64,000 bases of DNA from Kushneria pakistanensis (GCF_014652795.1 NZ_BMZM01000002.1:186001-250000); one strand, 5' to 3'; shown: positions 48,557 through 58,441, numbered from the stretch's first letter. Made by a program: numbers and translations. The notes: a model not told the origin generated them from the letters alone.

Positions 48557-49222
48557 TCAGCGGTTGCCGTTGGGCACCAGCGTGACCGTGACGCGACGGT
48601 TCTGCGCGCGACCTTCGGGCGTGTCGTTGCTGGCCACGTAGTTGCTGGCCCCGTAGCCCTGCATGATCAGGCGGTTGAAGTTGACCCCGCCGCGGGCAAG
48701 ATAGTTGCCCACCGCCTGGGCGCGCAGCTCGGACAGACGCTGATTGTAGGCCGCCGCACCGGTGGAATCGGTGTAGCCGGCAATGTTGACCAGCGTGTCG
48801 GGGTATTCGCCGAGTACCTTGATCACACCATCCAGCGGCCCATGGATCTGCGAGGAAAGCTCGCTGGAATCACTGCCGAAGGTGATGGCACTGGGCATGT
48901 TGAGCTGAATCTGATCGCCGACGCGATTGACGCTCACGCCCGTACCCTGCATTTCCTGACGCAGCTTGGCTTCCTGAGCGTCCATGTAGTAGCCGACACC
49001 GCCACCGGCAGCCGCGCCCACGGCAGCCCCGATCAGGGTCTTGTCGAGGCGATGATTGCCACTTTTGGTCGCACCGGCCACGCCGCCGACCAGCGCGCCG
49101 ATGCCGGCGCCCTTGGCCAGACTCGAGGTCTGCTGCTCATTGGTATAGGGATTGGTAGTGGTACAGCCCGTGGCGGCCATGACTACTGCCAGCGGCGCCG
49201 CCAGCCAGATGCTTTTCTTCAC
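48557..49222 (-). CDS. OmpA-family lipoprotein with glycine zipper (YiaD-like)
   Basis: A 221-residue outer-membrane lipoprotein. Its signal and lipobox ATGC are followed by a glycine-zipper segment (GAGIGALVGGVAGATKSG and GAAVGAAAGGGVGYYMD). The C-terminal OmpA peptidoglycan-binding domain has ITFGSDSSELS, VNIAGYTDSTGAAAYNQRLSELRAQAV and GASNYVASNDTPEGRAQNRRV. It probably links the outer membrane to peptidoglycan. The start is GTG at 49222, giving VKKSIWLAAPLAVVMAATGC. Confidence 0.92.
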   Translation of the reverse strand: MKKSIWLAAPLAVVMAATGCTTTNPYTNEQQTSSLAKGAGIGALVGGVAGATKSGNHRLDKTLIGAAVGAAAGGGVGYYMDAQEAKLRQEMQGTGVSVNRVGDQIQLNMPSAITFGSDSSELSSQIHGPLDGVIKVLGEYPDTLVNIAGYTDSTGAAAYNQRLSELRAQAVGNYLARGGVNFNRLIMQGYGASNYVASNDTPEGRAQNRRVTVTLVPNGNR

Positions 49223-49307
49223 GTCCTGCTCTCCTGTGAATACCGTTCGGGGCTCTCCCCGACCTTTCTGAACCTGCAGGGCCGTCGCTGCCCTGCCATG
49301 CGACCCG

Positions 49308-50483
49308 TCATGAGCGGGCCAGAACCGAATCATCACACAACGCCAGCAAATCGTTGAGAAACCGCAGTCCCAGCGGGGTTGCCTGAATCCGTGCGTGCGT
49401 CTCATACAGCAGCTCGCGTGCGATGGCCGCTCTAGTGTGAGCGTCCAGACGCGACTCGTCGAGCCCGGTATGCTGCTGCCAGAGCTGCCGGGGTACGCCG
49501 TCACTGAGCCGCAGGGCGTTCATCAGAAATTCAAGGCCCCTTTCATCGCGCGATAATACACGGCTGCCGGCTACAAAGCCGCGAGGGTCGTGATGGCGGG
49601 CAAGATAGGTCTCGGGCTGGCGTGTCTTCCAGCGCCGCTCGATCTCCAGCCCCTGCGTACCCGGTCGGGATATCTTGCCATGCGCACCGGCTCCGATCCC
49701 CAGATAATCGCCAAAGCGCCAGTAGTTCAGGTTGTGTCGCGCCTCATGGCCCGGACGCGACCACGCCGAAATCTCGTAACGCTGAAAGCCCGCCGCCTCC
49801 AGACGTGCCTGACCGGCGTCCTGGATATCGGCCAGCACATCCTCTTCGGGCAGCTCGGGCGGGCGCGAATAGAAGGCCGTATTGGGCTCAAGCGTGAGCT
49901 GATACCAGGACAGATGTGTGGGCGCCAGCGCCAGCGCCTGGTCGATATCTGCCAGCGCCGTGGCCATGGTCTGACCGGGCAGACCATGCATCAGATCGAT
50001 ATTGATCTCGTCAAACCCGACCTCGCGTGCGGTAGCAATGGCCCGCACAGCCTCGTCGCCATCATGGATGCGCCCCAGTCGGGCCAGTGCGTCGTTATCA
50101 AAGCTCTGCACGCCCACCGAGAGCCGGTTGATGCCGGCGCGGCGAAAGTCGGCAAAGCGCTCGCGCTCGAAGGTACCCGGGTTGGCTTCCAGGGTAATCT
50201 CGATATCCGCTGCCAGCGTCATGCGTGAGCCAATACCGGTAAGCAGCCTTTGATAGCCGGCGCCACTGACCAGACTCGGCGTGCCGCCGCCAATGAAAAT
50301 CGACGTCAGTGTCCGCCCCTGAACATCGATCAGCTCGGCGTCGAGATCGGCCAGCAACGCATCGATATAGGCCGCTTCAGGCAGGGCGCCCAACAGCGTA
50401 TGGGAATTGAAGTCGCAGTAGGGGCACTTGCGCACGCACCATGGGACATGGATATATAGCGCCAGCGGCGGCAGTGACAGCAT
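49308..50483 (-). CDS. hemW: Radical SAM heme chaperone HemW
   Basis: A heme-carrying radical SAM protein thought to deliver heme to respiratory enzymes, formerly called a coproporphyrinogen III oxidase homologue. The 391-residue protein has the CxxxCxxC cluster motif at C16, C20 and C23 (PWCVRKCPYCDF), GGGTPSLV, VGVQSFDNDALARLGRIHDGD and a HemW-type C-terminal domain. Its start overlaps the rdgB stop by one base (TGATG), a conserved rdgB-hemW pairing. Confidence 0.95.
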   Translation of the reverse strand: MLSLPPLALYIHVPWCVRKCPYCDFNSHTLLGALPEAAYIDALLADLDAELIDVQGRTLTSIFIGGGTPSLVSGAGYQRLLTGIGSRMTLAADIEITLEANPGTFERERFADFRRAGINRLSVGVQSFDNDALARLGRIHDGDEAVRAIATAREVGFDEINIDLMHGLPGQTMATALADIDQALALAPTHLSWYQLTLEPNTAFYSRPPELPEEDVLADIQDAGQARLEAAGFQRYEISAWSRPGHEARHNLNYWRFGDYLGIGAGAHGKISRPGTQGLEIERRWKTRQPETYLARHHDPRGFVAGSRVLSRDERGLEFLMNALRLSDGVPRQLWQQHTGLDESRLDAHTRAAIARELLYETHARIQATPLGLRFLNDLLALCDDSVLARS

Positions 50484-51082
50484 CAGCGCCCCAGCTGCTC
50501 AAGCAGGGCCGTCAGCGCACGACCGCGATGGCTGATCCGGTTTTTAAGCTCGGGGGAGAGTTCGGCCACGCTCATGCCCTGCTCCGGCACCCAGAACAGC
50601 GGATCATAGCCAAAACCGCTTTCGCCGCGTGGCAGGGAAAGGATTTCTCCCGGCCAGCTGCCCTGCACGATAATGGGCACCGGATCCTCGGGATGGCGCA
50701 TATAGACAAGCACGCAGTGGTATTGCGCGCCACGCTGGCCCTCGGGCACATCGGCAAGTGCCTCGAGCAGCGCGGCATTGTTGGCACGATCATTGCCATG
50801 GGCGCCGCTGTAGCGCGCGGAATAAATACCCGGCGCACCGCCCAGTGCCGTCACGGCAAGACCCGAGTCATCGGCCAGTGCCGGCAGGCCGCTGCCCTGA
50901 CAGGCAGCACGGGCCTTGAGCAACGCATTTTCGACAAAGGTCAAGCCGGTCTCTTCTGCGGCCGATATACCATGATCGGCCTGCGCAGAGACCTGCCACG
51001 CCAATGGCTCCAGCAGCTCGCGGAACTCCCGCAGCTTGCCGGCATTGTTGCTGGCGACAACGAGAGAGCGTGTAGCAGACAT
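50483..51082 (-). CDS. rdgB: XTP/dITP diphosphatase (RdgB/HAM1)
   Basis: Removes deaminated purine nucleotides (dITP, XTP) from the pool. The 199-residue protein has the N-terminal LVVASNNAGKLREFREL, the metal and phosphate motif GLPALADDSGLAVTALGGAPGIYSARYSG, and GESGFGYDPLFWVPE near the C-terminus. The ATG at 51082 gives the usual start; an ATG five codons upstream is possible. Forms a coupled unit with hemW. Confidence 0.95.
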   Translation of the reverse strand: MSATRSLVVASNNAGKLREFRELLEPLAWQVSAQADHGISAAEETGLTFVENALLKARAACQGSGLPALADDSGLAVTALGGAPGIYSARYSGAHGNDRANNAALLEALADVPEGQRGAQYHCVLVYMRHPEDPVPIIVQGSWPGEILSLPRGESGFGYDPLFWVPEQGMSVAELSPELKNRISHRGRALTALLEQLGR

Positions 51083-51337
51083 AAGGCATGATCCCATAGT
51101 GTAATTGATGACCCCATTTTAAAGCGCCACATCATCGCACTGGAACATATTGTTGTGGATCTGCCGACCCAGGCATGCCTGACGTGTTACAAATAGCGTA
51201 ATTTGAATTAACGAATTGACTGTCAAAACAACGCCTGCCCGAGCGATGCTCCAGACGCCGTTTCAGAGTAAGCTTGAGCAAAGCCTCGTCGTTGGCTGTC
51301 ACAACATGAGCTGATGAACGGGCATCAAGGGGGCACC

Positions 51338-52036
51338 GTGGATAATGACGTGGATAGTGAAAAGAAGGTAATCGTACTGCTGGTTACCGAAATCAACCCG
51401 CAAAGCGAGCTGTTCATGCAGTACGTGCGGGACAGGATTGGCTGTGACGTGGCAACGCTTGCGCCGCGTGATGCCGTACCGGCAGAAGATGATATACAGC
51501 GTGTTGTACTGCTTGATGCCGATCATGTCGATGAAAAGGACATGTATCACTGGGAAGAAAGTGCTGCCAGTGACAGTGCCAGTCTGACGCTGGCGGCCTT
51601 TAACCTTGCTGATGAAAATCAGGCCGTCAATCTGGCCACCACCTTTCGCCTTCAGGGTGTTTTTTACCGGCGCGACTCGCTGGCCCTGATCTGCAAGGGT
51701 ATTGCCAAGCTGATCAATCAGGAACTGTGGATGTCACGCAACCTGATGACGCGTCTGATCCGTTTTTATCGTCGCCAGCAGATCAACGCCTTCCGTCCGG
51801 CCAATGGCCTGACGCATCGCGAACTCGAGATCCTGCGACTGCTGGGCACCGGGGCGTCCAATACCGAAATCGCAGGGCAGCTTTTTGTCAGCGAACATAC
51901 GGTCAAGTCGCATCTTTACAACATCTTTCGCAAGCTCAAGGTGCGCAATCGCATTCAGGCCATGAACTGGGTGCGCCAGAATCTGGGCGGTGCGCCCCTG
52001 CCACCGGCATCCCGCAATACCTCGTCGAACGCCTGA
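51338..52036 (+). CDS. LuxR/CsgD-type transcriptional regulator, copy 1
   Basis: A protein of about 232 residues. The N-terminal receiver-like domain ([22 protein letters not shown]) lacks the full phospho-acceptor set. The C-terminal GerE helix-turn-helix is complete: [48 protein letters not shown]. The layout matches CsgD, a biofilm regulator. It is clearly paralogous to the gene at 54804, on the other side of the carbonic anhydrase-SulP unit. The start is taken as GTG 51338 with AAGGGGG; an ATG at 51314 is an alternative. Targets unknown. Confidence 0.85.
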   Translation: MDNDVDSEKKVIVLLVTEINPQSELFMQYVRDRIGCDVATLAPRDAVPAEDDIQRVVLLDADHVDEKDMYHWEESAASDSASLTLAAFNLADENQAVNLATTFRLQGVFYRRDSLALICKGIAKLINQELWMSRNLMTRLIRFYRRQQINAFRPANGLTHRELEILRLLGTGASNTEIAGQLFVSEHTVKSHLYNIFRKLKVRNRIQAMNWVRQNLGGAPLPPASRNTSSNA

Positions 52037-52073
52037 CAACGATCATGGTGCCAGCACCATGTCATGACACATG

Positions 52074-52113
52074 AAAGGGCGCCTGCGGACATGAGTCCCA
52101 CAGGCGCCCTTTT
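52074..52113. terminator. Bidirectional terminator
   Basis: A long stem AAAGGGCGCCTG/CAGGCGCCCTTT encloses an inner GGAC/GTCC stem and has A and T tracts on both sides. It lies between the regulator and the convergent SulP gene. Confidence 0.85.
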
Positions 52114-52143
52114 CATGTTGGTCCATCAATGCCCGATCAGACG

Positions 52144-53712
52144 CTATGCCCGGCCCGGTTCGGCGATGGGTATCGCCTCCCTGTCCCTGTCTGACGATGA
52201 GTTCCGCAGGGCGGGATAGCTGGCCGTCATGCCGTTGACCTGCTTGAGTTCGACCACGATATCGCGCTCGTGTGACGAGTAGACAAAATTATCGATATCT
52301 TCCTGAATATCGGGATCGATGAATCCTGCCTCGCGGGCATCAATGATCAGATGGCTCCCGTCGGCTATCTCATCCAGGTAGTAACGCACCTTGTCCCGGT
52401 TGAGAAAGGAGACATCGGTGTGAAAGCGCAGCAGGGCATACCGGTCGTGGCGCGTAAATGACACCGACGAGTGATAGTTGGCACGCACCAGAAAATAGAG
52501 CCCACACAGAAAGCCGATAATGACGCCCTGCAGCAGATTGGTGACCATGATCGCAATGACCGTCACGGCAAAGGGCACAAAGCGCTGCCAGCCCTGATGA
52601 TAGTGCGCAAGGATCGTGGCCGGCCGCGCAAGCTTGTAACCGGTATGGATCAGTACGGCCGCCAGACACGCCAGCGGTATGAACTCCAGCGCGCTGGCAA
52701 CAAACGCCACGCTGCACAAAAGGAGTATGCCGTGTACAAAACTGGCCAGCCGCGTGCGGCCGCCGGCCTGCACGTTGGCCGAACTGCGCACGATGACGGC
52801 CGTAATCGGCAGCCCCCCGACCAGTCCACTGACCATGTTCCCGATGCCCTGCGCCTTGAGCTCGCGATGCGGCGGTGAGTGCCGCTTGAGCGGATCGATC
52901 TTGTCCACGGCCTCAAGACTCAACAGGGTTTCAAGACTTGCCACCAGTGCCAGCGTCACGGCTGTCATGTAGACCTGCGGTTCCAGCAACGCATTCAATA
53001 CCGGCAGCTGCAGCTGGCCGATGAAATCACCCGGTCCGCCCAGCCCGGGCAGGGAAATGCGCTGTCCGGCATCCAGGGCGCCGGGCCAGCCTGCCGACAG
53101 CGCCAGCCGATCCATCGCGATGGCGACCAGAACCGCCATCAGCGGCCCCGGGAAGCGCTTGATCGCCGCCGGCATGAAAGGCTGCTCCCAGCTGATCAGG
53201 ATGGCCAGCGTCACCGCGGCGATCACCAGGGCGACCGGTGACAGGCCTTTCATCAATGCCTCGATATCCAGCAAAGAGGCGTCGCTGTCCTGCGAAAGCC
53301 CCAGCGCCAGCGGAATCTGGTTAAGGATCAGAATCAGCCCGATGGCAGCCAGCATGCCCTTGATGACGGCCGAAGGTACGAAGGCGCCGATCTTGCCCAG
53401 CCTCAAAAAGCCGAACACCAGCTGCATTGCACCGGCCAGCACCGTGGCCATGAAAAGTCCGCTCAGTCCGATCTGTTCGACAGCGCCCAGCACGATCACG
53501 GTCAGGCCGGCAGCAGGGCCGGAAACACTCAGGGAGGAGCCACTGAAAAGCGACACGACAATACCGCCGACGATACCGGCAATCAGACCGGAAAGGGGCG
53601 GCGCACCGGAGGCCAGTGAAATCCCCAGACACAGGGGAATGGCTACCAGAAAGACCACGACGCCGGCAGGCAGGTCCTGGGGCAACGTCTTCAATGAAAG
53701 CGCTCTGGTCAT
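52144..53712 (-). CDS. SulP-family anion transporter
   Basis: A 522-residue inner-membrane transporter with about twelve to fourteen helices (DLPAGVVVFLVAIPLCLGISLASGAPP at the start, and NMVSGLVGGLPITAVIVRSSANVQAGGRTRLAS mid-protein) and a C-terminal STAS domain (LLRFHTDVSFLNRDKVRYYLDEIADGSHLIIDAREAGFIDPD). It follows a beta carbonic anhydrase gene by 41 bases, so bicarbonate is the likely substrate, as in other carbonic-anhydrase-linked SulP proteins; sulfate cannot be excluded. Confidence 0.9.
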   Translation of the reverse strand: MTRALSLKTLPQDLPAGVVVFLVAIPLCLGISLASGAPPLSGLIAGIVGGIVVSLFSGSSLSVSGPAAGLTVIVLGAVEQIGLSGLFMATVLAGAMQLVFGFLRLGKIGAFVPSAVIKGMLAAIGLILILNQIPLALGLSQDSDASLLDIEALMKGLSPVALVIAAVTLAILISWEQPFMPAAIKRFPGPLMAVLVAIAMDRLALSAGWPGALDAGQRISLPGLGGPGDFIGQLQLPVLNALLEPQVYMTAVTLALVASLETLLSLEAVDKIDPLKRHSPPHRELKAQGIGNMVSGLVGGLPITAVIVRSSANVQAGGRTRLASFVHGILLLCSVAFVASALEFIPLACLAAVLIHTGYKLARPATILAHYHQGWQRFVPFAVTVIAIMVTNLLQGVIIGFLCGLYFLVRANYHSSVSFTRHDRYALLRFHTDVSFLNRDKVRYYLDEIADGSHLIIDAREAGFIDPDIQEDIDNFVYSSHERDIVVELKQVNGMTASYPALRNSSSDRDREAIPIAEPGRA

Positions 53713-53753
53713 GTTATCTGTCTCTCGATATGAATGATGACATCACCGAATGC

Positions 53754-54386
53754 CTATACGGCGGCCGCCAGTGCCGGGGCATGACGATTCCCTTCCCAGC
53801 GCTGAATTTCACGCAGCCTGCCTGTTTCCAGGGCATAGACCATGCCGTGAATCGTGGGACGCTGATGACGTGACCAGTGCTCCTGAATCAGGGGCAGATT
53901 GCTGAGTGTTTCAATTTGATCGGCCACATTGAGTTCCACCAGTCGATCAAGGCGCTCGGCATCATCCGCAATTCTCTCCAGTTCATCAGTATTCATTCTT
54001 CTGACGTTTCGGATGGCCTCCAGATGCTCATCAAGATGAGAAAGCCCGGTATTTTCATCTGTCATTGCCGCTCTGACACCACCGCAACAATGATGCCCAC
54101 AGACCACAATATGATTGACCTTTAATACAGCCACGGCATATTCAAGTACGCTCATGAACCCTGTTTCATGAATACAGACCCGATTGGCAACGTTACGATG
54201 AATAAACATTTCCCCCGGTGATGTATTACAGAGCTGTTCCGCGGGCACACGGCTATCCGAGCAGCCGATCCAGAGTACTTCGGGGGATTGTCCGGTTCTC
54301 AAGCGATCGAACATGCTCGGATCGCGGTTTTTGATTTCATCGGACCAGGCCTGATTTTCCAGCAACAATCTCTCGACAAAACGCAT
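53754..54386 (-). CDS. can: Beta-class carbonic anhydrase
   Basis: Interconverts CO2 and bicarbonate, supplying bicarbonate for carboxylases at low CO2. The 210-residue protein has the zinc ligands Cys42 (GCSDSR, with Asp44/Arg46), His98 and Cys101 (GHHCCGGV), and FIHRNVANRV. The C-terminal SNLPLIQEHWSRHQRPTIHGMVY is typical of Can. The ATG at 54386 has AAAGGAG upstream; a TTG one codon earlier is less likely. It forms a unit with the SulP gene. Confidence 0.95.
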   Translation of the reverse strand: MRFVERLLLENQAWSDEIKNRDPSMFDRLRTGQSPEVLWIGCSDSRVPAEQLCNTSPGEMFIHRNVANRVCIHETGFMSVLEYAVAVLKVNHIVVCGHHCCGGVRAAMTDENTGLSHLDEHLEAIRNVRRMNTDELERIADDAERLDRLVELNVADQIETLSNLPLIQEHWSRHQRPTIHGMVYALETGRLREIQRWEGNRHAPALAAAV

Positions 54387-54803
54387 CAAGCGCTCCTTTA
54401 TTTTGTTACGGCGCTGTGATCAATACGTTTCAAATACATCCTCTAACGCAATTTCCTGTGCACAATGCGCCATTTGATGTAGATGCACGTTTTGACTGCT
54501 CTCATTCAAAAATCGATCGACTTATAATCGGGGTCATCTTCAGTACCCCGGTCGCGTACGACTATCGGTACGATCACCCGAACCGATATCGCGTTCTTGT
54601 AGATCGACTTAGTACGTTAGTCGTAAGAGCTTAATCAGCTCTGAACCTTAAGTGCTTTTAAGTAGTTGTTTTGTATATTTTTTTACTTAACCTTACTTGG
54701 CGTGAAGGGTACCCGTCCGATGCGCCGGATGGCGGTACCTCCCCCTATTCTGATCGCGCTCGGGTAGCTGAAGGCCTTCATACTCTTTACCAGGGCCACT
54801 TTC
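54387..54803. other. AT-rich intergenic region with several inverted repeats
   Basis: A 417-base gap between divergent genes. It holds nested inverted repeats: TACGACTA/TAGTCGTA (54557-54564, 54618-54625), TATCGGT/ACCGATA (54563-54569, 54582-54588), the hairpin AGAGCT/AGCTCT (54626-54642) and a long hairpin closed by GGTACC at both ends (54708-54739). On the plus strand these would form a structured leader for the regulator gene. No gene-like frame is supported. Confidence 0.6.
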
Positions 54804-55487
54804 ATGGATGTGACGAATACAGCACTGATCATGGTGACCAAAAGCAGCCCCCAGAATGAGCTGTTTCTGGACTATCTCCGCAAACAACTGGGATGCCATG
54901 TGCAGCAGCTGCCAACCGATGAACCACCTGAACTGCCCGAGCACCTGAGACAGTGCCGGGTCGTGGCGCTGCTTGATGATGATCATCTGGAAGAATCCGT
55001 ACTGCGTGAATGGACCCAGCAGCTGGGTCAGTACGACGATGCCATCTTCACGGCCTTCAACATGAGCGACGAAGACCGCGCGGTCGCATTGATGATGCGC
55101 ATGCCGCTGCACGGTATCTTTTATCGAGGGGATTCCCTTGAGCTGATCAGCAAGGGCATTCGCAGACTGTTTGAAGGCGAGATGTGGCTGTCACGCCCGC
55201 TGATGGAGCGTCTGCTGTGCGCTTACTGGCATCGCCAGCATGACGAGCAGCTGCCACTGGCAAGCCTGACACCGCGTGAACAGGAAATTCTGGGGCTGCT
55301 GGACAGCGGGGCCAGCAACCTGGATATCGCCGATCGCCTTTCCATCAGCGAGCACACGGTCAAGTCGCACCTGTACCATGTGTTTCGAAAGCTCAAGGTG
55401 AGAAACCGGGCACAGGCACTGAACCTGCTGCGCCAGCAGCCCACGGCCGTTGTGGCCGCGCCCCGGACGCGCCGGGACACGGCCTGA
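54804..55487 (+). CDS. LuxR/CsgD-type transcriptional regulator, copy 2
   Basis: A 227-residue paralogue of the protein at 51338. It has a degenerate receiver-like N-terminus (TALIMVTKSSPQNELFLDYLRKQLGC), then a GerE domain [48 protein letters not shown]. The two share segments such as GxFYRxDSLxLIxKGI, EMWLSR and HTVKSHLY. The gene has a long structured leader (54557-54739). It may regulate the divergent carbonic anhydrase-SulP unit (inference). CsgD homology suggests biofilm or envelope targets. Confidence 0.87.
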   Translation: MDVTNTALIMVTKSSPQNELFLDYLRKQLGCHVQQLPTDEPPELPEHLRQCRVVALLDDDHLEESVLREWTQQLGQYDDAIFTAFNMSDEDRAVALMMRMPLHGIFYRGDSLELISKGIRRLFEGEMWLSRPLMERLLCAYWHRQHDEQLPLASLTPREQEILGLLDSGASNLDIADRLSISEHTVKSHLYHVFRKLKVRNRAQALNLLRQQPTAVVAAPRTRRDTA

Positions 55488-55499
55488 TCCGCGGGCAGG

Positions 55500-57077
55500 T
55501 CAGTTCAGACGCAATCGCTCCTTGATCAGCGATACCAGCGTCAGATTGGCATCCTCGGCCGTGGTATCCAGATGAATCAGATACGCCAGCTCATCCTCGC
55601 CAAAGGCGTCACGCGAGGAGAGCTGGTGATCCAGCACCTCAATACCTGCCTCTGATACCTCACCACGCTTGTCCCGACGTCGCCTGAGACGATCACGCAG
55701 TGTGGCATCATCAGCCTCAAAGCTGATCAACAGCGCCGCCAGCCCCCGCTTTTCTGCTTCATGTCGCAACCGGTCACGCTGCGCGCGCTTGAGCGACGTG
55801 GCATCGATACAGACCGGATAACCGGCCTCCATCAGCGTGCCGCTCAAGCTCGCCAGCCGCTCATAGGTCTGGCGGGTCATGTCGTCGCTGTAGATGCCGC
55901 CCGCCACGCTGGAAGCCGAGTCGGCATCGAAGGCCAGCTCACAAAGGCGCTTGCGCTCGACATCGGAGCGAAGACGTATGGCCCCCAGTGAACGCACGAC
56001 CTGCTCGGTAAACCGGCTCTTGCCGCTGCCCGAGACACCCACGCTGATCAAAAGCCAGGGAATGTCGATCTCGCTGTAGCGCTCGGCCAGCGCGATGTAG
56101 CTGCGATAGTCCGACAGCGCTGCGTCCCGGTCTGCCGGATGCAGATCCGGCTGCTGCAGTCGAAAGAGCGCCACCTTGGCCCGCACCATGGCGCGATAGG
56201 CCTTGTACCAGGGCAGCAGGCGGACCAGCTCATGATCCCCGCTGCCTTCGAGATAGCGGTTGAGCACATGACTGGACAAGGCCTGCTCACCGCGCGCCTC
56301 AAGGTCCATCAGCAAAAAGGCCAGCTCGCAGCAGACATCGTTATAGCGCAGGTCATCGTTGAACTCGATGCAGTCAAAGATCAGCGCCCGGCCTTCGTGC
56401 TGCACCACATTGGCCAGATGAACGTCACCATGGGTTTCACGCACGAAACCGTCGCGCTGACGCTGGGCCAGCACCGGTGCCAGACGGGTATAAAGCTCTT
56501 CGGCACGCTGAGCCAGCTCATCAAGGCGACGAATGTCCTGCTCATCGTCCAGCAGCGGCCGGATCTGATCGAAATTCTGCACCACCGGTGCATAGGCGGC
56601 CTCCGGTGTCCCGAAGGCACTGTCCGGCGAAACCCGTTCGGCGCGCTGATGAAAGTCGACCAGCTGGTCCACCATGTCATCCATCATCGTGCGGGTCAGC
56701 TCATTGCTGGCCTGCAGTGTCGAGAAAAGCCCGGCATTGTCGAACTGGCGCATGCACACGGCGTATTCAAACGGTTCACCCTCACCGTCGAGTACGGGCG
56801 CCTCAAACGTGCCGCTGATGGGTACGACCCGCTCGTAGAGATCGCCGGCCAATCGGCGATTGAGACGTATCTCGTCTTCACAGAAACGCTTGCGCCGTTC
56901 CAGCGTTGAAAAATCAAGAAACCCGAAATCCAGCGGTTTCTTGATCTTGTAGGCGTAATCGCCGGTCAGAATGACCCAGGAGATGTGGGTCTCATGAACC
57001 TGCAGATTCGACACATCATGATTGAAAAACCGGCCGCTTCTCAGCGCGCTGATCAGTGACTGACTCAAGGTGCTCAC
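55500..57077 (-). CDS. APH-like kinase fused to AAA/zeta-toxin-like ATPase
   Basis: A 525-residue two-domain protein. The N-terminal part (about 1-330) is an aminoglycoside-phosphotransferase-like fold with THGDVHLANVV (catalytic aspartate) and IFDCIEFNDDLRYNDVCCEL. The C-terminal part is a P-loop domain with Walker A GVSGSGKSRF at about 346-355 and a later RDRLRRRRDKRGEVSEAG region. Fused proteins like this are common in proteobacteria and are not known to give antibiotic resistance. The start is GTG 57077; a TTG at 57068 has better Shine-Dalgarno spacing. Confidence 0.82.
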   Translation of the reverse strand: MSTLSQSLISALRSGRFFNHDVSNLQVHETHISWVILTGDYAYKIKKPLDFGFLDFSTLERRKRFCEDEIRLNRRLAGDLYERVVPISGTFEAPVLDGEGEPFEYAVCMRQFDNAGLFSTLQASNELTRTMMDDMVDQLVDFHQRAERVSPDSAFGTPEAAYAPVVQNFDQIRPLLDDEQDIRRLDELAQRAEELYTRLAPVLAQRQRDGFVRETHGDVHLANVVQHEGRALIFDCIEFNDDLRYNDVCCELAFLLMDLEARGEQALSSHVLNRYLEGSGDHELVRLLPWYKAYRAMVRAKVALFRLQQPDLHPADRDAALSDYRSYIALAERYSEIDIPWLLISVGVSGSGKSRFTEQVVRSLGAIRLRSDVERKRLCELAFDADSASSVAGGIYSDDMTRQTYERLASLSGTLMEAGYPVCIDATSLKRAQRDRLRHEAEKRGLAALLISFEADDATLRDRLRRRRDKRGEVSEAGIEVLDHQLSSRDAFGEDELAYLIHLDTTAEDANLTLVSLIKERLRLN

Positions 57078-57151
57078 TCCGGATCAGTAAGGGGAAGTCG
57101 CCCGCCGAAACGACCGGTGGGCGTAATATGGCGCCCAGTGGGCGCCGGGCA

Positions 57152-58441
57152 TCAGGTCATGGTGGCAAAGACGGCTTCGGCGGCCTCAAGCGTTGCGTTG
57201 ATGTCCTCTTCTTCATGGGCACTGGACATGAAACCGGCCTCAAAGGGCGAGGGCGCCATGTAAACCCCGCGATCCAGCATGGCCGTGAAAAAGGCCCTGA
57301 AACGTTCGATATCACAGCCGGTGGCGGCCGCGAAGTCGTTGACCGCGCTCTGCTCGGTAAAGAAGATGCCGAACATGCCACCGACACGATGGGTCAGCAG
57401 CGGTACACCGGCGGCAGCGGCGCGCTGCTCAAGACCGTCGCACAGGGTGTTGACGCGCGCACTCAGACGCTCGTGGAAATCGGGCTGACGGATTTTTTTC
57501 AGCAGCGCAATGCCTGCTGCCATGGCCAGCGGATTACCCGAGAGCGTGCCGGCCTGATAGACCGGCCCCAGCGGCGAGAGGTACTCCATGATATGGCGCT
57601 TGCCACCGAAAGCACCGACCGGCATGCCGCCACCGACGATCTTGCCCAGGCAGGTCAGATCCGGCGTAATCCTGTAAAACGCCTGGGCCCCGCCGAGTGC
57701 CACGCGAAAGCCGGTCATGACCTCATCAAAGATCAGGACAGCACCGGCATCATCACAGACCTCGCGCAGGCACTGCAGAAACCCCGGGACCGGCGGAATG
57801 CAGTTCATGTTGCCGGCTACCGGCTCCACGATCACGCAGGCGATCTGATCGCCCATCTCGCGAAAGCACTCGCGAACACCGTCGATATCGTTGTAGGAAA
57901 GCGTAATGGTATGTTCGGCCAGCGAGGCCGGCACGCCGGGCGAGCTGGGCTCACCGTGGGTCAGCGCCCCCGAGCCTGCCTTGACCAGCAGCGAATCCAC
58001 ATGGCCGTGGTAGTTGCCCTCGAACTTGACCACCTTGTCACGCCCGGTGTAACCGCGCGCCAGTCTTACGGCCGACATGGTGGCCTCGGTGCCCGAGTTG
58101 ACCATGCGTACCATGTCGATCGACGGCATGATCTCGCAGATCAGCTCTGCCATGTCGGTCTCGACTGCGGTAGGCGTGCCAAAGGAAAGCCCGTCTTCCA
58201 GCCGATCACGTACGGCGCCGAGCACATCCGGGTCGGCATGGCCGGTGATCATCGGGCCCCAGGAGCCGACATAGTCGATATAGCGCTTGCCCTCGACATC
58301 AAAGAGATAGGGCCCGCGGGCGCGGGAGACAAACATGGGCGCACGCCCCATGCCCTTGAAGGCACGGACCGGAGAGTTGACGCCACCGGGAATACGGTGC
58401 CCGGCGCGGGTAAAAAGCGTCTCGGAGGTGATGAGATTCAT
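57152..58441 (-). CDS. hemL: Glutamate-1-semialdehyde 2,1-aminomutase
   Basis: Converts glutamate-1-semialdehyde to 5-aminolevulinate, the precursor of heme and other tetrapyrroles. The 429-residue class III PLP enzyme has [56 protein letters not shown] and the cofactor lysine in [19 protein letters not shown]. The ATG at 58441 has AGGAG eight bases upstream. It follows thiE, an arrangement (thiD-thiE-hemL) common in gammaproteobacteria. Confidence 0.97.
   Translation of the reverse strand: MNLITSETLFTRAGHRIPGGVNSPVRAFKGMGRAPMFVSRARGPYLFDVEGKRYIDYVGSWGPMITGHADPDVLGAVRDRLEDGLSFGTPTAVETDMAELICEIMPSIDMVRMVNSGTEATMSAVRLARGYTGRDKVVKFEGNYHGHVDSLLVKAGSGALTHGEPSSPGVPASLAEHTITLSYNDIDGVRECFREMGDQIACVIVEPVAGNMNCIPPVPGFLQCLREVCDDAGAVLIFDEVMTGFRVALGGAQAFYRITPDLTCLGKIVGGGMPVGAFGGKRHIMEYLSPLGPVYQAGTLSGNPLAMAAGIALLKKIRQPDFHERLSARVNTLCDGLEQRAAAAGVPLLTHRVGGMFGIFFTEQSAVNDFAAATGCDIERFRAFFTAMLDRGVYMAPSPFEAGFMSSAHEEEDINATLEAAEAVFATMT

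Noticed and set aside
54492-54528. TTGACT followed by TATAAT as a promoter
   Set aside because: The spacing is 25 bases, too long for a sigma-70 promoter. The TATAAT alone may still be used with another -35.
55500-57077. Aminoglycoside resistance gene
   Set aside because: The N-terminal domain has the APH kinase fold, but fusion to a zeta-toxin-like P-loop domain marks a chromosomal family of unknown role, not a resistance determinant.
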